Positions 60,301 through 64,000 of a stretch of 64,000 nt of DNA are shown piece after piece. This stretch comes from Zerene cesonia (taxonomy: Eukaryota; Arthropoda; Insecta; Lepidoptera; Pieridae). Both the position numbers and the translations under genes were made by a program. Location: assembly GCF_012273895.1 (NCBI RefSeq), contig NC_052117.1:1302001-1366000 (forward strand), given 5' to 3'. Position 1 is the stretch's first letter. Every line of letters begins with the position of its first letter. Under the pieces are notes generated by a model. That model was not told the DNA's origin and ran no database searches. It saw only the letters and a program-made list of their open reading frames with translations.

Positions 60301-63021
60301 GGGAGTATCACCAGTGAGAGTGTAGCGTTTGCTACTATACGTGCTTGTGAGGAGTTGCTGAAGAGATTGGAACCAGTACGGGAAGAGCTGAATGAACCTA
60401 CGTGGGAGGAGTTGGTTACGGCGGCGTTTGAGAAAGGTTAGAATTTGTATATGTTACGTGTTATCCTGATCTGCATTCACTTAACCTAACCTTATGGGTA
60501 AATCTTCATACTTTTTTACTTACTTAGTTATTTATAGTAAGTAACTACTTACTTAGGTTTCTTAAGTCACTGATGCATTGGGCAAAAACCTGTGGGATGT
60601 GGTAATTATGATAATATAAATAAATAAAATCTAGGCTGTTTGAACAAGTAGGCGAAAAGATTAAGAAATATTGACTTTTATTCCAACATAAAGCTGCCTT
60701 TTTCTTATGCCATCACAATGTTTAAAACCTAATAAGAAATAATCACATATTCATCACCATTGTAATGATCTTGGATTTCAGGTATAAACCTTCAAGTAAG
60801 TGCAATGAAGGGAGATGAAGAAAGCTCGCTACAGCCGTACCCAGTGTATGGGATTGGTTCAGCGGAGATTGTTCTAGATGTCCTGACGGGATCCCACCAG
60901 CTGATGCGAGTGGATATAGTTGAGGATACTGGACAGAGCCTTAGTCCAGCGTTGGATGTTGGACAGGTAAGCAATAGCTTACGATAGTAGGAGTATATCG
61001 TGACGTGAAGAACGTTTTTTTTTATATTTTGCTGTTATGGAAGTATTGGATATGCCTGATGACAATATTGTTATCAGATGCTAAAATTATATGCACAGCG
61101 ATTTTGTATATATCCTTATCTATCTTTCTTTTACGTCGCAACATAGCGATTTATAGGTGTTCTTTTTTTTTGTTTAGAGATAGAAGCATTGTACCACAGA
61201 TAACATAATATCATACAAGTAATTGTACTATGGTTAGATGACTAGAATATTATGATGTAGGCTCTTTTACTGAGAAGAAACACGGCATTCCCTCGTGAAT
61301 TTCCTGTGTCCGCGGGCCAAGCCACGGGTAGAGCTAGTATTCATATAAATAAACACTAGCTGTGACTCGCGGTTGAAACCGCGTAAGTCCGTATCCCGTA
61401 GGAATATCGGGATAAAAAGTTGCCTATATGTTATTCCAGTTGTCCAGCTGTCTACGTACCAAATTTCATTGCAATCGGTTCAGTAGTTTTAGCGTGAAAG
61501 AGCAACAAACACACACACATCCTTACAAATTTTCGCATTCTAAATATTAAATTAATAAATTAATGAAAAGTAGGAAGTAGGATTTCAAAAATAATAGCTT
61601 GATAAGAGTTAGTATGTCAATGTTTCAGATTGAAGGCGCTTTCATAATGGGTTTAGGGTTATGGACTTCAGAGAAGCTGGTGTTCTCTCCCTCCGGCCAG
61701 TTGCTCACGGACCGCACGTGGACCTACAAGCCTCCCGGAGTAAACGACATCCCAGCTGACTTCAGAATCACGTTTAAGAAGAACTCCTTTAACAATAACG
61801 GGGTTTTGAGGTCGAAAAGTGAGATATTTTATGATATTTTGCTTGCGAGCTTGAGATTTTTAAAGTGATCATTTGTTATAAGCTTCTTCTTGTAAAACAT
61901 TTTTACTGCACGTAGAATATACCTCATTGTTCATAGCATAAGTGCCAAGAATGAGATTTCCTACCTTATTTGGTAATAATTAATAAACATGTATTTTGTA
62001 ATCTTTTAACAAAACTGCTAAAATAATACATAACTTTCCCTGCTTTTAATCATAGATATCGTAAACAATAATAAGCCTATCTACTTACTCATGGAATTCA
62101 GCGATAGGAGAGAGACTTTTTAGTATTTATTTCTATGCTGCTATATATATATATATTTCTGCGCGTAAATTAAATGATAAAATGAAAAATCACGTTTCAG
62201 CGACGGGTGAACCAGCGCTCGTGCTGGCTGTGGTGGTGACGTACGCGTTACACGAGGCTATCTGTGAGGCTCGTAAGGAGTACGGGCATGATGACACGGA
62301 TTGGGTTCAAGTGGGTTAGTACTTAGTAGTGATTTATTATTTAATGACTTTAAAGCTGCGTAAAGACACAGTATGGATATAATATATAGGGTAACTATGC
62401 ATTAATCATTCATTACTAATTATACTAGCTCACCGTAAGCCATAGCCTCCAGTAGAATACTCTAACCATATAACATTTCATTATGTGGGCCGATCCCGGC
62501 GGCACTGCAATGCCGGGCCGACCCGTGACGGGAGTGGAGCGAGCCCCGAACATCCCGTCGGTTTACAAAAATCAGTTTAATATACTGGTCCCGCTGTGCG
62601 GGAACTTTCAGATATTAAGCTGAAAAGAACAGATACTACACTTTGATCTTAGCCAAAAGGCCGAGAAGCGATACCGTTTACTTGAAATTTGTATTATTTA
62701 TCAGAATGCAATGAGAATTTTATGCACGTGATGTACACTTGGATATAAATTCACTAACGCCATCTATGGCGCCATTCGATATTATTAATTTATTGCCATC
62801 TATTCGTACTTTTGAGAACTACTTGGATGCTATATTAAAATTGTCATATAGTTCTCTGTAAAAATAATAGATGGCATGCAATTAAAAACGAAAATATTGA
62901 AACGGTCATAATTGCATGGTTATAACCAAAATTCTTTTATTTTGTTACAGATACACCATATTGCGTCGAAAACATCATCAAAGGCATTGCTCCCAGTATA
63001 AACTATTATAAAATTAAATAG
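42342..63021 (+). CDS. Aldehyde oxidase B (AOX-B), 1,263 aa, 21 exons
   Basis: Exons: 42342-42387, 45272-45441, 49951-50111, 51810-51960, 52163-52324, 52758-52815, 53445-53668, 54193-54295, 54454-54581, 54972-55259, 55893-56048, 56381-56503, 56982-57257, 57739-57959, 58118-58301, 59040-59235, 59852-60436, 60782-60966, 61629-61818, 62201-62314, 62951-63021. All are GT-AG and total 3,792 nt, exactly the length of AOX-A. The start is MDKIYFTING. The exon 1 donor (A|GTATGG) is chosen by phase over the nearby GTTAAG. The iron-sulphur ligands are Cys 43, 48, 51, 73 and Cys 113, 116, 148, 150. The FAD domain has GAGMTLTDVM and GGNLVLKN (about 329-336). The molybdopterin domain has GGAYGAK (765-771), HGGIEMGQGINTK (from 987) and the catalytic Glu 1206 in canonical GEP. 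It is expected to be a cytosolic molybdo-flavoenzyme that oxidises aldehydes. It is a tandem paralogue of AOX-A, clearly diverged by eye. Its introns are long and full of Helitrons; intron 2 has an assembly gap and intron 20 a U2 snRNA gene. Confidence 0.93.
42855..43071 (-). mobile_element. Non-autonomous Helitron, subfamily A, with internal fold-back
   Basis: CTAGCTGCGCCCGGTTTTAC to TTATAATATTAGTAGGA. Unlike its sisters it contains a 36-base perfect hairpin at 43001-43036 in place of the usual ACACACACACATCCTTACAA. It is in AOX-B intron 1. Confidence 0.7.
43001..43036. repeat. Perfect hairpin, 16-bp arms, 4-nt spacer, inside a Helitron
   Basis: ACAAACACACACACAT, AAGG, then the exact reverse complement. 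The right arm is the inverted version of the family sequence, so it arose by a fold-back event in this copy. Confidence 0.92.
43559..43764 (+). mobile_element. Non-autonomous Helitron, subfamily A (complete termini)
   Basis: TCCTACTAATATTATAAATG at the 5' end, GGTGAAACCGCGAGGCGCAG then CTAG at the 3' end, flanked by T on the right. This is one of the best preserved copies, in AOX-B intron 1. Confidence 0.72.
44157..44400 (+). mobile_element. tRNA-derived SINE, family 1 (diverged)
   Basis: CAGTTGTGGCTCAGTGGATA, the B-box-like GGGTTTGAGACC and CCAGCGTGGTGGATCATGGG. It is in AOX-B intron 1. Confidence 0.6.
44521..44709 (+). mobile_element. Chimeric Helitron: subfamily D 5' half, subfamily A 3' half
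   Basis: The 5' half (TATATAAAATTCTCGTGTCA, then CTCCTCCGAAACGGCTTGAC and TCTGAGAATCGGCCAAC) is the reverse complement of the D copies at 34188 and 58405. The 3' half (TATCCCGATATTCCTACGGG to CGCGGGGCGCAGCTAG) is subfamily A. The switch lies near 44650, in the run TTTTTTATCCC. It is in AOX-B intron 1. Confidence 0.75.
45660..45874 (+). mobile_element. tRNA-derived SINE, family 2
   Basis: CTGCCTCCTTGGTACAGTGG, the B-box-like GGGTTCATTTACCG and the 3' block CATACCCCACTAGAGGACAT. It is a sister of 17850-18078, in AOX-B intron 2. Confidence 0.7.
46601..46798 (-). mobile_element. Non-autonomous Helitron, subfamily A (Lep1-like)
   Basis: CTAGCTGCGCCCTGCGGTTT to TTTATAATATTAGTAGGA. It is near full length, in AOX-B intron 2, and is followed by an old CCGACTT-family relic at about 46820-46990. 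Confidence 0.7.
48047..49046. other. Assembly gap, exactly 1,000 N
   Basis: Placeholder gap in AOX-B intron 2. AOX-A has no exon at the equivalent place, so no coding sequence is expected inside. Confidence 0.99.
49400..49560 (-). mobile_element. tRNA-like SINE fragment
   Basis: On the minus strand the B-box is GGGTTCGATCCAGG and the A-box region is CTTGCTGTTCTGGTTTACGC. It is related to family 2 in plan. It is in AOX-B intron 2. Confidence 0.45.
49589..49809 (+). mobile_element. Non-autonomous Helitron, subfamily C (complete termini)
   Basis: 5' TCTATATATATAAAAGAAAG, 3' hairpin TACGCGAGCAAAGCCGCGGG and CTAG, flanked by T. A sister copy in opposite orientation lies at 57306-57527. It is in AOX-B intron 2, 140 bases before exon 3. 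Confidence 0.65.
50300..50505 (+). mobile_element. Non-autonomous Helitron, subfamily B
   Basis: TCCTTCTAAAATCATAAATG to ATATCCGGGCGGAGCCGGGA. The CTAG end has decayed to GTAAT. It is in AOX-B intron 3. Confidence 0.62.
51108..51473 (-). mobile_element. tRNA-derived SINE, family 1, with a short repeat inserted in its head
   Basis: The ATCATCATCATCATCATCAT tail at 51108-51131 marks the 3' end. The body matches 34796-35092. Between the two halves of the B-box region (about 51365-51406) lies an extra AAATTC-repeat block with TGATTTATTGT, so a second element or expansion landed in the SINE. It is in AOX-B intron 3. Confidence 0.7.
51537..51743 (-). mobile_element. Non-autonomous Helitron, subfamily B
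   Basis: CTAGACGCTCGTCCCGGCTT on the plus strand and TTCACATTTATGAAATTAGC at the other end. It lies in AOX-B intron 3, 67 bases before exon 4. Confidence 0.65.
52352..52565 (-). mobile_element. Non-autonomous Helitron, subfamily A (Lep1-like)
   Basis: CTAGCTGCGCCCCGCGGTTT starts 27 bases after the exon 5 donor of AOX-B. It ends near TTATCATATTAGTGGTATAG. Confidence 0.7.
54688..54711. repeat. Perfect hairpin, 10-bp arms, 4-nt spacer
   Basis: ATTCTATAAT, ATAA, ATTATAGAAT in AOX-B intron 9. It is AT-rich, so chance is possible. Confidence 0.7.
56822..56857. repeat. Perfect hairpin, 16-bp arms, 4-nt spacer
   Basis: AGCAAAAAGGGTAACA, TAAT, then the exact reverse complement. It lies in AOX-B intron 12. 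No transposon termini or target duplication are visible around it. Confidence 0.92.
57306..57527 (-). mobile_element. Non-autonomous Helitron, subfamily C
   Basis: CTAGCATTCCGCCCGCGGCT on the plus strand and ACTAACACGACTTTCTTTTA near the other end. It lies in AOX-B intron 13, 48 bases after the donor. Confidence 0.65.
58405..58600 (-). mobile_element. Non-autonomous Helitron, subfamily D
   Basis: CTAGCTGACCCGGCAAACGC, CTGTTCTGCC and later AGCCGTTTCGGAGGAGTATG. Parent subfamily of the 5' half of the chimera at 44521. It is in AOX-B intron 15. Confidence 0.62.
58777..58990 (+). mobile_element. Probable Helitron
   Basis: CTTAATATATAAAATTCCAG at the start and GCAACGCGTGGCCGGTTATG then CTAG at the end. 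It is in AOX-B intron 15, 50 bases before exon 16. Confidence 0.45.
61356..61580 (-). mobile_element. Non-autonomous Helitron, subfamily A (Lep1-like)
   Basis: CTAGCTGTGACTCGCGGTTG, then GTCCGTATCCCGTAGGAATA and CACACACACATCCTTACAAA. The TC end is decayed. It is in AOX-B intron 18, about 50 bases before exon 19. Confidence 0.62.
62483..62672 (-). ncRNA. U2: U2 spliceosomal snRNA gene, uninterrupted
   Basis: On the minus strand it starts ATCGCTTCTCGGCCTTTTGG, followed by CTAAGATCAAAGTGTAGTAT. This contains GUAGUA, which pairs with intron branch points. Stem-loop IIa (CTGAAAGTTCCCGCACAG), an Sm-type GATTTTTG, and 3' stem-loops ending near CCGCCGGGATCGGCCCAC follow. At about 188-190 nt it has the usual U2 length, with no break or indel. 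U2 is part of the U2 snRNP in the nucleus. It lies antisense within the last intron (62315-62950) of AOX-B. Being intact, it may be functional, but U2 is multi-copy and its promoter element was not identified. Confidence 0.93.
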
Positions 63022-63154
63022 GAAACTGCATTAAAACGACGTAACTAAAAACGACGAATGACATTAAATAGTATAAGTAAATCTACTTATTTGTTTATAA
63101 ACTGATATGATACAATTAAGAAATATGCAGTATTTTAACTTATTTTAGTTATGG

Positions 63155-63160
63155 AATAAA
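63155..63160 (+). terminator. Polyadenylation signal of AOX-B
   Basis: AATAAA 134 bases after the AOX-B stop codon, in an AT-rich 3' UTR. It is the first canonical signal downstream. Confidence 0.6.
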
Positions 63161-64000
63161 TATGAGTATTTTATTATGTACCTGTTTATTACATAATGAC
63201 ATTCACTTACCTGGTTAATATCGGTGACTTAAACATTTCAAATAAATTAACAGAAAATACGTTATATGAATGTGTTCTCTTTTAGTCAGTACATAATTAT
63301 TATGTACCAACTAATTAACGAGATAGAAATTTGTGTAATAGCACCCTAATCATTATTGAAAAATAATGACTATACTACAGAAAATCACTGAATCACATAA
63401 TCTATACAAATGTTTCTCAAGTTTCAGGAAGTATTAATAATAGTACATCTCACTCATAGAGTATTAATTTAATGTATCTTTATCATAATTAAAAAAAAAC
63501 TGGCCCACAATGTCTTATTAGAAAAAGTATCTACTACTTTAGATATTAAAATATATGTAAAATAACTGATATAAATAAAAGGACAAACATGTAATGAATG
63601 TTTTATTAACAACACATTATGATACAATCCGTTTTTACATCACGCTTGGGGATTATTAACTACATAATGCTTCTCCAATTAATTAATGTGCGTGTAAACC
63701 CCTTTTATGAAGTTATTTTCAGTACTGGCTCTGTAAGTTTTTCGCATATTTTTCCTGTATATTTATCTATATTTATAGTATAAAGTTGAAGATCTTGATT
63801 GTATGTGCTAATCTCAGACTATTGAATCGATTTCAATACATAATTCACTCAAAATTTGATATATACCCGATTCCTTAGTACCGGACGAAGCCGGGGCGAA
63901 CCGCTTCTTAGTAATAAAACTCTAAAATCAACGTCAAGCAATTAGACATTACCTTTAAATAAAAGATATGTAAACTGTTTTATCATTGTGATTGATTACA
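63161..64000. other. Intergenic region after AOX-B
   Basis: No coding exon is seen. A Helitron 3'-end relic (ACCGGACGAAGCCGGGGCGA then ACCGCT) lies near 63780-63906. Confidence 0.5.

Noticed and set aside
1..64000. CRISPR arrays, bacterial operons, ribosome binding sites or viral genes
   Set aside because: None were seen. The window is eukaryotic nuclear DNA with spliceosomal introns.

Overview
This is a eukaryotic, AT-rich, intron-containing window, almost certainly from a moth or butterfly (Lepidoptera). The grounds are the gene families (tandem insect-type aldehyde oxidases), short GT-AG introns, and dense lepidopteran repeats: Lep1-like non-autonomous Helitrons that start TCCTACTAATATTATAAATG and end with a GC hairpin plus CTAG, and at least two tRNA-derived SINE families. 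Four runs of exactly 1,000 N (5640-6639, 19962-20961, 39918-40917, 48047-49046) are scaffold gaps of unknown true size.

Layout. On the plus strand lie two complete tandem aldehyde oxidase (AOX) genes: AOX-A (17466-29031, 16 exons) and AOX-B (42342-63021, 21 exons). Each was assembled by hand from splice sites, and each gives exactly 1,263 codons plus stop. Both keep the two N-terminal [2Fe-2S] clusters, the FAD domain and the molybdopterin domain with the catalytic Glu. On the minus strand are three small four-exon paralogues that encode 159-161 aa four-transmembrane proteins with an N-terminal Cys-rich motif (29495-31431, 33733-36398 and 3189-9966). AOX-A sits between members of this family. 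A single-exon seven-transmembrane, class-B-GPCR-like ORF lies at 14358-15203, minus strand.

The most unusual locus is 38250-41043. There a U2 snRNA gene is split by an APE-endonuclease non-LTR retrotransposon. U2 sequence runs up to CTGAAAG, then a GC-rich element 5' end and a long open endonuclease ORF follow, then an assembly gap, and U2 resumes at AAAGTTCCC. The first 115 nt of the element can be folded on paper into an HDV-like double pseudoknot whose P1 strand is the element's first six bases. An uninterrupted U2 gene lies antisense in the last intron of AOX-B (62483-62672) and shows what the intact target looks like.

The remaining sequence is intergenic or intronic DNA filled with Helitron fragments, SINEs, LINE 3' ends, microsatellites and several perfect short-spacer hairpins. 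The AOX genes probably encode cytosolic molybdo-flavoenzymes that oxidise aldehydes (odorants, pheromones, plant volatiles or xenobiotics); the sequence alone does not tell which. Coordinates of genes come from exon-by-exon reading. Coordinates of repeats are approximate at their ends.
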